Under the pieces are notes generated by a model, which searched no databases, was not told the DNA's origin, and was given only the letters and a program-made list of their open reading frames with translations. Made by a program: the position numbers and the translations under genes. Positions 1-6,519 of a stretch of DNA of 14,979 nucleotides are shown one piece after another. Origin of the DNA: Campylobacterales bacterium. GTDB taxonomy: Bacteria; Campylobacterota; Campylobacteria; Campylobacterales; JAADDG01. Numbering within the stretch: position 1 is the stretch's first letter; the number at the start of each line of letters is the position of its first letter. The stretch is taken from assembly GCA_027009865.1 (NCBI GenBank), contig JALVCR010000053.1:1-14979 (forward strand). Reading direction: 5' to 3'.

Positions 1-783
1 TCCCTTAACTCCGACTGTAGCTCCTACCGGATCTACCTTGGGATCTAAAGAGGTAAGGGCGACTTTTGCTCTCTCTCCGGGAATTCTTGCAGCCTTTTGA
101 ACGATTATAATTTCATCTTTAATTTCCGGAACTTCCGATTTTAAAAGTTCTATTAAAAATTTTGGAGTGGTTCTTGAAAGCTCTATTCTCATTCCGCTGT
201 TTTTATCTATATCCACTCTTCTAATAACGCTCTTTACCACATCTCCGGGTTTAAATTTCTCCCCTTTTATTCTGTTTCTTTTTGGAAGTATCGCTTGCAC
301 TTCGTTTATCTCTATATAGGTATTCTCTTCTTGATCGACTCTTGTTACCGTTCCAAAAACTATCTCTCCGATTTTATTTTTATATTTTTCAAAAATTCCC
401 CTCTCCAAAGCTCTTTGGATATGGTATTCAAGCTCTTTGTGAAGAGTGGCCGCAGCCGTTCTTCCAAGATCGTTTAAAGGAAGCTCATAAGTTAGCTCGT
501 CTCCTATTTCAATATTTGGATCGATCTCTTTAGCTTCCGATAGCGAGATATATTTCTCTTTATCTTCATCTTTTCTCTCATCTTCGTCAGATACGACCAA
601 TACCCTTTGAAAAAGCTTAAGCTCTTTATTTTTTTCATCTATTTCTACAGTATAGTCATACTCTTTTCCATATATTTTTTTTGCTGTTTTGATTAATGCT
701 GTTTTTAAAGCTTCTCTTACATCTTTTATGCTAAGCCCCTTTTCATGGGCAATAGACTCTATAATATTTATAACTTTTTCCAA
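1..783 (-). CDS. nusA: Transcription termination/antitermination factor NusA (N-terminal 261 residues)
   Basis: NusA binds RNA polymerase and nascent RNA and modulates pausing, termination and antitermination. The gene reads leftward and its 3' end is cut by the window edge. The start is a TTG at 783-781, preceded by AAAGGA with an 8-nt spacer, and gives a protein beginning LEKVINIIESIAHEKG. Visible parts are the N-terminal polymerase-binding domain (about 1-125, with LGRTAAATLHKELEYHIQRA), an S1 RNA-binding domain (about 130-200, with GEIVFGTVTRVDQEENTYIE and LPKRNR), and the start of KH1 with RIPGERAKVAL and DPVGATVGVKG at the edge. The C-terminal KH2 part is not visible. It is divergent from the operon starting at 976, as I recall for Campylobacter. 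Identification is secure. The TTG start is inferred from the absence of a better in-frame start and the good ribosome-binding site. Confidence 0.95.
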   Translation of the reverse strand, partial: MEKVINIIESIAHEKGLSIKDVREALKTALIKTAKKIYGKEYDYTVEIDEKNKELKLFQRVLVVSDEDERKDEDKEKYISLSEAKEIDPNIEIGDELTYELPLNDLGRTAAATLHKELEYHIQRALERGIFEKYKNKIGEIVFGTVTRVDQEENTYIEINEVQAILPKRNRIKGEKFKPGDVVKSVIRRVDIDKNSGMRIELSRTTPKFLIELLKSEVPEIKDEIIIVQKAARIPGERAKVALTSLDPKVDPVGATVGVKG

Positions 784-906
784 ATTTTCGTTCCTTTGAT
801 TATTTATTGAGTGATTTTTTATTTATCGCAGAAGATACGGATTTTATCTAAAACGGGCTTTTATTATTATTAATATGTAATGCTTAATAAGTAATTTATA
901 CAAAAG

Positions 907-936
907 TTGGTATACTCCCGCTACTTTTAGTATGAT
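907..936 (+). promoter_or_regulatory. Candidate sigma-70 promoter for the HP0268-like/miaB/pil-like operon
   Basis: TTGGTA at 907-912 and TATGAT at 931-936 are separated by 18 bases, about 40 bases before the ATG at 976. An alternative -10, TATACT, lies at 911-916. The 192-base divergent region 784-975 must hold promoters for both nusA and this operon. Apart from this candidate and a weak leftward TAAAAT (846-841), I see no other structured element in it. This is pattern matching only. Confidence 0.35.
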
Positions 937-975
937 AATGTAGCAAAAATATCTTAAAATGTAAAGGGTTTTTTG

Positions 976-1218
976 ATGAAAATAAAATTGGCAAGAGCCG
1001 AGCTTGGCGCAAAGCCTAAAGAGATTGATTTGGAAGAGATAGATAAGATAGTCCAAAAGGAGTCTCAAAAGATATTCTATTTTGACAGAGATAACGAGCA
1101 TAAAAATTTAGTAAAAATGATTGAATATTTTGAAGATAAAGGTAAAAGCGTATATTTAAGAGAAGTTAAATACGGTCTTGACGATCATGACTATATTTAT
1201 GAAGTTCATATTATGTAA
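976..1218 (+). CDS. HP0268-family small protein (putative nuclease, DUF5644-like)
   Basis: An 80-residue soluble protein closely resembling H. pylori HP0268 as remembered, especially in the stretch IFYFDRDNEHKNLVKMIEYF and the C-terminal EVKYGLDDHDYIYEVHI. HP0268 has been described in the literature as a small nuclease of unusual fold; whether this orthologue has that activity is inference. The ATG at 976 is preferred over the TTG directly before it because AAAGGG at about 963-968 is well spaced for it. Stop codon and miaB start are 9 bases apart, so the two are co-transcribed. HP0268 also sits next to miaB (HP0269) in H. pylori, so the neighbourhood supports the family call. Confidence 0.85.
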   Translation: MKIKLARAELGAKPKEIDLEEIDKIVQKESQKIFYFDRDNEHKNLVKMIEYFEDKGKSVYLREVKYGLDDHDYIYEVHIM

Positions 1219-1227
1219 AGAGGAGAG

Positions 1228-2532
1228 ATGAGGAAAAAGTTTTTTATAGAGACTCTTGGCTGCGCTATGAATGTAAGAGACAGCGAGCATATCATAGCGG
1301 AGCTTACAAAAAAAGAAAATTATGAGCTTACCGATAAATTGGAGGAAGCCGATCTTATTATCATAAATACATGCTCTGTTAGAGAAAAGCCCGTTCATAA
1401 ACTTTTCTCCGAAGTTGGAGTTTTTAACAAAAGAAAGAAAAAAAATGCCAAAATCGGCGTTTGCGGATGCACCGCAAGCCATTTGGGAGAGGAGATTATA
1501 AAAAAGGCTCCTTATGTAAATTTTGTGCTTGGAGCAAGAAATGTCTCAAAAATAACAAAAGCTATAAAAGAGGATAAGTTTGTAGATGTAGATATAGATT
1601 ATGACGAGAGCACATACGCTTTTAGCGATTTTAGATCAAATCCCTATAAAGCTTTGATAAATATTTCAATCGGATGTGATAAAAAATGCACCTTTTGCAT
1701 TGTTCCCCATACAAGAGGAGAAGAGATTTCTATCCCTTCAGAGCTTATTTTAAAAGAGGCCAAGAGAGCTGCTAAAAACGGGGCAAAAGAGATCTTTTTG
1801 CTTGGACAAAATGTTAATAATTACGGAAAAAGATTTAGCGATCCCTTGACTAAAAAGATAGACTTTACCGATCTTTTGGAGATGATAAGCGAAATAGAGG
1901 AGGTTAAGAGAATAAGATTTACTTCTCCCCATCCTTTGCATATGGATGACAGATTTTTGGAAGTTTTTGCAAAAAATCCCAAAATCTGCAAATCGATGCA
2001 TATGCCTCTTCAAAGCGGCTCTACCAAAGTTTTAAGGGATATGAAAAGAGGCTATACAAAAGAGTGGTTTTTGGATAGGGCCAAAAAGTTAAGAGATTTG
2101 GTCAAAGATGTTCATATAAGCACGGATATAATAGTTGGATTTCCAGGAGAGAGCGAAGAGGATTTTAGAGATACTTTAGATGTTATAAAAGAGGTTGAGT
2201 TTGAGCAGATTTTTAGCTTCAAATACTCCCCAAGACCCTTTACTAAAGCGGCCGAGTTTAAAAATCAGGTAGATGAAGAGACAGCTTCAAGAAGACTTAA
2301 AGAGGTTCAAGAGCTTCATAACCAAATTTTGGATAAGAAGATAAAAAAAGAGGTTGGGAAGGTTTATGAAGTCTATTTTGAAGAGTTAAAAAGCCAAAAC
2401 AGAGTGGGAGGAAGAAGCGATAATAACTTTTTGGTGCTTGTAAACGGAAGTGAAGAGCTGCTTGGAGAGTTTAAAAAAGTTAAAATCACAAAAGCTGGCA
2501 GACACTCTCTTTTTGGGGAGATAATTGAGTAA
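1228..2532 (+). CDS. miaB: tRNA-2-methylthio-N6-isopentenyladenosine-37 synthase MiaB
   Basis: MiaB is a radical-SAM methylthiotransferase that adds the 2-methylthio group to i6A37 in tRNAs reading UNN codons. Its 434 residues match the usual family length. The N-terminal UPF0004 domain (about 3-110) carries the auxiliary-cluster cysteines C12 (ETLGCAMN), C49 (INTCSVR) and C81 (GCTA; an extra C79 lies beside it). The radical-SAM cluster motif CxxxCxxC is C150, C154 and C157 in SIGCDKKCTFCIVPHTRGEE. Further family motifs are LLGQNVNNYG, MPLQSGSTKVLRDMKRGYT and STDIIVGFPGE. A C-terminal TRAM domain spans about 370-430. The ATG is preceded by a strong AGAGGAGAG. The last codons overlap the start of the next gene, indicating translational coupling. 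MtaB-type paralogues are the alternative, but length, motifs and neighbours favour MiaB. Confidence 0.96.
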   Translation: MRKKFFIETLGCAMNVRDSEHIIAELTKKENYELTDKLEEADLIIINTCSVREKPVHKLFSEVGVFNKRKKKNAKIGVCGCTASHLGEEIIKKAPYVNFVLGARNVSKITKAIKEDKFVDVDIDYDESTYAFSDFRSNPYKALINISIGCDKKCTFCIVPHTRGEEISIPSELILKEAKRAAKNGAKEIFLLGQNVNNYGKRFSDPLTKKIDFTDLLEMISEIEEVKRIRFTSPHPLHMDDRFLEVFAKNPKICKSMHMPLQSGSTKVLRDMKRGYTKEWFLDRAKKLRDLVKDVHISTDIIVGFPGESEEDFRDTLDVIKEVEFEQIFSFKYSPRPFTKAAEFKNQVDEETASRRLKEVQELHNQILDKKIKKEVGKVYEVYFEELKSQNRVGGRSDNNFLVLVNGSEELLGEFKKVKITKAGRHSLFGEIIE

Positions 2533-3169
2533 ATTGAGTAAAAAGGTAACAAGAAAGATTCTCCTTTTACTTGGCCCATATCTTGGATATCTTCTAATTA
2601 GATTAATTTACGCTACTTGCAAGAAAAAATTTTATATAACTTCCAATATTCCTAAAGAACCTTTTATCGGAGTGCTTTGGCACGGTGAAATGCTAATGCA
2701 GCTTTTTATGTATAAGAAGTTTAGAAAAGAGATAAAAACCGTTATAATGATAAGTGAGCATTTCGATGGAGAGATAATAGCCAAAATTTTAAAACTTTAT
2801 GGATTTGATTCCGTTAGGGGAAGCAGCAGCAAGGGGTCTGTTAAAGTTTTGAAAGAGACTTTCAAAGCAATAGACAACGGATATGATGTAGCTATTACTC
2901 CCGATGGTCCAAGGGGTCCATATCACTCTCTTGCTGATGGCGTTGTTTTGATAGCTCAAAAAAAGAGGATGAAAATTATAGCGACAAGATACAAAGCCTC
3001 CAAATTTTGGCAGCTTAATAGTTGGGATAAATTTATTATTCCAAAACCTTTTAGCACTCTTTACTTTTATGCAAGCGAGCCTTTTAGCGTAGAGGGGCTT
3101 TCAAAAGAGGAGGCAAAGAGAGTTATAAAAAGGCGTCTGGATATTTTTGATGAAAAAGATTTTATATAG
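2525..3169 (+). CDS. DUF374 lysophospholipid acyltransferase-like protein
   Basis: A 214-residue protein with one N-terminal hydrophobic segment (about 11-30) followed by the DUF374 signature: GVLWHGEML with H53, SEHFDGE (78-84), GFDSVRGSSSKGS (93-105) and ITPDGPRGPYHSLADGV (124-140). The family belongs to the lysophospholipid acyltransferase superfamily and probably acts at the cytoplasmic face of the inner membrane; the exact substrate is unknown. The TTG at 2525 lies inside the end of miaB and is 4 bases after GGGGAG. A second TTG at 2534 is possible but too far from that site. Orthologues sit beside miaB in Helicobacter and Campylobacter as remembered. Family call is firm; biochemical role is inferred. 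Confidence 0.88.
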   Translation: MSKLSKKVTRKILLLLGPYLGYLLIRLIYATCKKKFYITSNIPKEPFIGVLWHGEMLMQLFMYKKFRKEIKTVIMISEHFDGEIIAKILKLYGFDSVRGSSSKGSVKVLKETFKAIDNGYDVAITPDGPRGPYHSLADGVVLIAQKKRMKIIATRYKASKFWQLNSWDKFIIPKPFSTLYFYASEPFSVEGLSKEEAKRVIKRRLDIFDEKDFI

Positions 3170-3599
3170 CTTGTTTACTGTTTTAATTATTGGAGCTGTT
3201 TTTTTATATTTTTATACAAATGAATCTTATAAAAAATCGATAGAGGCTAAATATTACTACATAAAGGGTGATTTTAAAAAGGCTTATATTCTCTCAAAAG
3301 AGGCTTTTGATATAGATCCTTATAATAAGATGGCTTTTACTGTAATGACTCAAAGTAAAATATCCGCAAAATTTCAAGATTATATAGAAGACGGCAGAAA
3401 ATATTTAAAAAAAATCGAAGAGATAAGCAATCAAAAATCAGTATCAAACTCAGATAAAATAAGAATAAAGATGATGTGCGAAACGATGATTGAGAGATTT
3501 AAAAAGTTAACTCCTACTGCTCTTACGGACAAAAAATTAAAAAAAGAGGCTTTTGATATCTATTCTAAATTTAAGAAAATACATGAAGAGCTTTTTTGA
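3150..3599 (+). CDS. Small membrane-anchored TPR-like protein of unknown function
   Basis: A 149-residue protein with an N-terminal transmembrane or uncleaved signal segment (residues 5-22, then the charged ESYKKSIEA) and a likely exported, lysine-rich helical domain. Residues about 32-62 (AKYYYIKGDFKKAYILSKEA and on to DIDPYNK) resemble one tetratricopeptide repeat; the rest is predicted helical with no motif I recognise. The ATG at 3150 overlaps the acyltransferase end, and a TTG just before it is less likely. No good ribosome-binding site is visible, so translational coupling is probable. A similarly placed hypothetical gene (Cj0456c-like) exists in Campylobacter as I recall. It may act in envelope assembly with the membrane genes around it, but this is speculation. 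Confidence 0.75.
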   Translation: MKKILYSLFTVLIIGAVFLYFYTNESYKKSIEAKYYYIKGDFKKAYILSKEAFDIDPYNKMAFTVMTQSKISAKFQDYIEDGRKYLKKIEEISNQKSVSNSDKIRIKMMCETMIERFKKLTPTALTDKKLKKEAFDIYSKFKKIHEELF

Positions 3600-4428
3600 A
3601 GATGAAATTTCAGATTTTATATCCTATCTTACAGAAGTTAGAGGTTACAGCCCTCTTACCGCAAAAACATATTTTGCTTCTTTAAAAGAGGCTTTTTCTT
3701 ATATAGATATAAGCAAGGAAGATGATGTCTGGGAGTGGAATTTAACTCCCTATAGAACCTATCTAAAAGAAAAAAATAAAAAGACGATTTCAAAAAAGGT
3801 AAGTATTGTTAGAAGTTTTGCCAAATACTTAGAAGAGGTGGGGTATAATATATTTTTAGTAGCCGATGATTCGATAAAGGTGCCAAAGACGCTTCCAAAA
3901 CCTATATCTTTTAGACATATAAAGGAGGCTTTAGAGAAAGCTAAAGATGATGAGAGGGTTGTGATAGTTTTAATTTACGGGCTTGGGCTTAGAATAAGCG
4001 AAGCTTCTAATCTTAAACTTAAAGATATTTCAAAAGAGTGGATAAGAGTTGAGGGAAAAGGCAAAAAGACGCGGGAAATTCCGCTTTTACCTTCGGTTAG
4101 AAAAGAGATTGAGAACTATTTGGCAAATAATCCTTCAACTGAGTATCTGTTTGAAAAAAACAAAAAAAGAGTTTGTGAGAGCGCTTTGAGGTATAAAATT
4201 GAAAAAGCCTTTAAAAGAGTCGGAATTAAAGCTACTCCTCATCAGTTAAGACACTCTTTTGCTACCGATATTTTAAATGAAGGGGGCAGAATAACGGATG
4301 TTAGCAGACTGCTTGGACACAGTTCTCTTGCTACGACCGAGATTTATACAAAACTAAATAACAAACGGAAATTGGAGAGTTATATGAAATCTCATCCAAT
4401 GGCAAAGGATATGGATGAATCTTTCTAA
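3583..4428 (+). CDS. XerC/XerD-like tyrosine recombinase
   Basis: A 281-residue tyrosine recombinase. The N-terminal core-binding SAM-like domain spans about 1-90 (ISYLTEVRGYSPLTAKTYFA). The catalytic domain carries R137 (LGLRISEASNL), K161 in the GKGKKTREIPL hairpin, H220 and R223 (HQLRHSFATDIL), H246 (LLGHSSLATTEIYTKL) and nucleophile Y255. All six catalytic positions are present, so it should be active. The length is typical of XerC/XerD and shorter than the XerH (about 355 residues) of Helicobacter and Campylobacter. The start is ATG 3583, overlapping the previous gene by 17 bases; an upstream in-frame TTG at 3553 would add ten poorly conserved residues. Embedded in a housekeeping operon without integrase-type surroundings, it is more likely a chromosomal Xer enzyme than a mobile-element integrase. 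Confidence 0.88.
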   Translation: MKSFFEDEISDFISYLTEVRGYSPLTAKTYFASLKEAFSYIDISKEDDVWEWNLTPYRTYLKEKNKKTISKKVSIVRSFAKYLEEVGYNIFLVADDSIKVPKTLPKPISFRHIKEALEKAKDDERVVIVLIYGLGLRISEASNLKLKDISKEWIRVEGKGKKTREIPLLPSVRKEIENYLANNPSTEYLFEKNKKRVCESALRYKIEKAFKRVGIKATPHQLRHSFATDILNEGGRITDVSRLLGHSSLATTEIYTKLNNKRKLESYMKSHPMAKDMDESF

Positions 4429-5407
4429 AAAAATAAAAAACTTTATTACTCATCAATTTATTTCGGTTATTTTACATAAAGAGAAGTGTCATATTAGAAT
4501 AGATTTAAAAAAAAGAGGAAAAACGTTAAAAGAGAATGAAGTAACTTTCGTGCCCCAAAAAGATATGAGTTTAACTTCCGACATGGAAGAGTTTTTTGAA
4601 AACGCTTTAAAAAAATATAAGCATACTTATATTGGAGTTCTTTTAACCTCTAATGCTCAAGGAGCTTTTAGCGGGTGTGATAGCAAAAGATTTAGTGATT
4701 TTAATATAGATATAAATAGCGTAAAAAGAATATGTATAGAAGGCAATTGGAGTGTTTACGCTTCAAATATAGAGATTAATTGGATAAAAAAAATATTTAA
4801 AAATATAGAAATAGATTTTATATACTCTCCTTTTGTGATTTTATACAGTTTTATAAAAGAGGATAAATTCAACAAAACTACAACGCTTTATCTTTTAAAT
4901 GAAGAAAAATCTATAACTTTAATTATCATGAGAGGAGGTAAATTTCTTTACGGTTCTTTTTATGATCTTGAGGTTAAAGATGATGAAGCTTTAAGTAGTG
5001 ATGAAGAGAATTTGCCTGATGAGGATTCGGTTATTTTAGATGATTTAGAGGCTGATGATATGTTTAAAGAGCTTGAGGATCTTGATGCAATAGCGGATTT
5101 TGAAGAGTTAGATAACGTCACTTCTCCAGATGATATGGATTTAGATTCGATGATGGAGGGTGTTTTGATAGAGAGTGAATATTCAAAAGCTATAGTTGAG
5201 AATATTAAAAAATCTATGAAAGATTTTTATAACAATCCTCTTTATGATAGCAGTTTTATAGAAAATGTTAAAATATTCGAATATGAAAATATGGATTATA
5301 AAGTTGTAGATTATTTGGAAAAAGAGCTTTTGCTTGATGTAGAGGTTAAAAAAGTAAATATCTTAAAAAAAATAAATGAGCTTAGTGAAGAAGAGATTTT
5401 AGAGTAA
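4415..5407 (+). CDS. Putative PilM/GspL-like (CtsX-like) cytoplasmic platform protein with acidic insert
   Basis: A 330-residue protein without signal peptide or clear membrane segment. I do not recognise it by direct similarity. The PilM/GspL assignment rests mainly on its position directly before PilN-like and PilO-like genes. An alternation of short beta-strands such as YIGVLLTS (72-79), TTTLYLLNEEKSITLIIMRG and KFLYGSFYD (to residue 184) is compatible with a reduced actin-like fold. Residues about 186-255 form an extremely acidic, probably disordered insert (28 Asp/Glu in residues 186-250), followed by SEYSKAIVENIKKSMKDFYN and a C-terminal helical end. The ATG lies inside the recombinase gene, preceded by AAAGGA, and the stop overlaps the next start as TAATG. 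In type IV pili, PilM binds the PilN tail in the cytoplasm and relays to the assembly ATPases. Confidence 0.6.
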   Translation: MNLSKKIKNFITHQFISVILHKEKCHIRIDLKKRGKTLKENEVTFVPQKDMSLTSDMEEFFENALKKYKHTYIGVLLTSNAQGAFSGCDSKRFSDFNIDINSVKRICIEGNWSVYASNIEINWIKKIFKNIEIDFIYSPFVILYSFIKEDKFNKTTTLYLLNEEKSITLIIMRGGKFLYGSFYDLEVKDDEALSSDEENLPDEDSVILDDLEADDMFKELEDLDAIADFEELDNVTSPDDMDLDSMMEGVLIESEYSKAIVENIKKSMKDFYNNPLYDSSFIENVKIFEYENMDYKVVDYLEKELLLDVEVKKVNILKKINELSEEEILE

Positions 5408-5919
5408 TGTATAGTTTTATAGAACCTTATAATAAACCTTTGATAGGTTATGTAACCAGAGTATGGTTTTTTTTTACAATATTGACTTTTTTGATTCTTA
5501 TTGGATTTAATATGATTTTAGAGTATAAAATTAAATCTTTTGAAGAAACTTTAGTGCAAAAGAGTAAAGAGAAGAGCAAATTTTTGGTTGAAATAAAGGA
5601 TTTTCAAAAGAAGATAGAAAATATAAAAAAAGAGAGAAATTTTGTAAACGATATAGACAATCAAAATACTCTTATTAAAAAGAGTTTGAAAAATTTTTTT
5701 GATTTAATCCCAGATCAAATAACATTGACAAAATTGATAATGAATGAAACTACTTTAACAATTTATGGAATTACTCCTTCAAAAGAGGTTTATAACCTGT
5801 TTTTAGCTCCTCCTTTAAAATCAGTTTTTACAAAAAGCGCGGTGGATTTTTATCTGCAAAAAGATGGATGGTATAGATTCGTATCTAAAAATGAAAATAA
5901 AATATCTTCGAGTAGGTAA
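5407..5919 (+). CDS. PilN-like inner-membrane platform protein
   Basis: A 170-residue bitopic protein. It has a short N-terminal cytoplasmic tail (MYSFIEPYNKPL), one transmembrane helix (about 19-38), a periplasmic coiled coil (about 40-95, rich in Lys/Glu) and a small C-terminal domain with DLIPDQITLTKLIMNETTLT, then IYGITPSKEVYNLF. The phrase 'IPDQITLTKL..NETTLTIYG' is the hallmark arrangement of PilN/GspL-type domains, where a conserved P-x-x-I/V-x-L precedes two strands and a 'G.....V..F' helix. PilN heterodimerises with PilO and docks PilM at the membrane. Joined by TAATG overlaps to both neighbours. The Campylobacter CtsR/CtsX competence proteins may be the equivalents. Role in pili, secretion or DNA uptake cannot be told apart here. 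Confidence 0.7.
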   Translation: MYSFIEPYNKPLIGYVTRVWFFFTILTFLILIGFNMILEYKIKSFEETLVQKSKEKSKFLVEIKDFQKKIENIKKERNFVNDIDNQNTLIKKSLKNFFDLIPDQITLTKLIMNETTLTIYGITPSKEVYNLFLAPPLKSVFTKSAVDFYLQKDGWYRFVSKNENKISSSR

Positions 5920-6446
5920 TGCAAAGAGGATTTGAAGATATCAGTATAATTCAAATAATTGTAGGAATTTTAGCTTATATAGTTTTTGCTGCTCTTTTAA
6001 TATGGGTCTTTATTGTTCCTACAATCAAAATTTATAAGTCTGAATATATCAATTATAAAGAAAATTTAAAAGGTTATTATAAAGTATTAAATAAGTATGA
6101 AACTTTAAAAAGTGAGCTTCAAAATTATAGAGAAAGCAATAAAAAAATTACAAAAGCTTTAAGAGAGCCTTTCAATGTTAGTAAATTTAAAAAGTTTTCT
6201 TTAAAATTTTTTAAAAATGTAAAAGTTATATTTATTAAAAAAATAGAAGGTAATTTTACAAAAATTGAATATAAAATGGAGTTTATTTTTGATGATATAA
6301 ACTCTTTTTATAATTTTTTTGATAATTTAAATTCTTATCCTTCAGTAATTAAAATAGATTTTCCTATCATTTTAGAAGGTTTAAAACCTCCTTTTGTAAA
6401 AGGAGAGTGGAAGATAGAAGTTTATGAAAGCAACAGCTCCATTTGA
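5919..6446 (+). CDS. PilO-like inner-membrane platform protein
   Basis: A 175-residue bitopic protein with one transmembrane helix (about 9-33), a coiled coil (about 38-82) and a C-terminal ferredoxin-like domain ending in FYNFFDNLNSYPSVIKIDFP (130-149) and GEWKIEVYE. This pattern (a 'F..F...L..YP..I.I' helix-strand and a final strand) is the PilO/GspM arrangement. Size and topology match PilO (about 200 residues). It is the last gene of the run; no pilin, secretin (PilQ/GspD) or assembly ATPase lies in the window, so those would have to be elsewhere. Function as PilN partner is inferred from order and topology. Confidence 0.65.
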   Translation: MQRGFEDISIIQIIVGILAYIVFAALLIWVFIVPTIKIYKSEYINYKENLKGYYKVLNKYETLKSELQNYRESNKKITKALREPFNVSKFKKFSLKFFKNVKVIFIKKIEGNFTKIEYKMEFIFDDINSFYNFFDNLNSYPSVIKIDFPIILEGLKPPFVKGEWKIEVYESNSSI

Positions 6447-6483
6447 TTTTGCAACTAAGATGGTAATATGGATTCAAATTTAA

Positions 6484-6492
6484 TGTTATAAT
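6484..6492 (+). promoter_or_regulatory. Extended -10 promoter of the EI24-like gene
   Basis: TGTTATAAT contains a consensus TATAAT (6487-6492) with the extended TGn element immediately before it. It gives a leader of about 20 bases to the ATG at 6520. No convincing -35 is seen, as is usual with extended -10 sites. It separates this gene from the pil-like operon, which ends 73 bases upstream of the start without a recognisable terminator. Confidence 0.6.
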
Positions 6493-6507
6493 GTTTTAAT
6501 GACAAAA

Positions 6508-6514
6508 AGAGGAG
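6508..6514 (+). promoter_or_regulatory. Ribosome binding site deciding the 6520 start
   Basis: AGAGGAG lies 5 bases before the ATG at 6520. An in-frame ATG at 6499 would sit about 7 bases after the TATAAT box, close to the expected transcription start, and has no such site, so 6520 is preferred. Confidence 0.75.
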
Positions 6515-6519
6515 AAGAT

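Noticed and set aside
841..855. TTTTATCTAAAA as a hairpin upstream of nusA
   Set aside because: Five-base AT arms with a two-base loop are expected by chance in this composition.
973..975. TTG directly before ATG 976 as the start of the HP0268-like gene
   Set aside because: It adds one residue only, and the ATG has the better spacing and matches the family N-terminus.
844..1101. Leftward open frame of 85 codons in the nusA upstream region
   Set aside because: It overlaps the HP0268-like gene, has a low-complexity Leu/Ile/Tyr-rich composition typical of antisense AT-rich DNA, and has no recognisable motif.
1156..1482. Leftward 108-codon open frame over the start of miaB
   Set aside because: Shadow of miaB; the forward frame carries conserved cysteine motifs.
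3583..4428. Tyrosine recombinase as a sign of an integrated mobile element
   Set aside because: No att-like repeats, tRNA, phage or transfer genes nearby, and it is coupled to operon neighbours on both sides.
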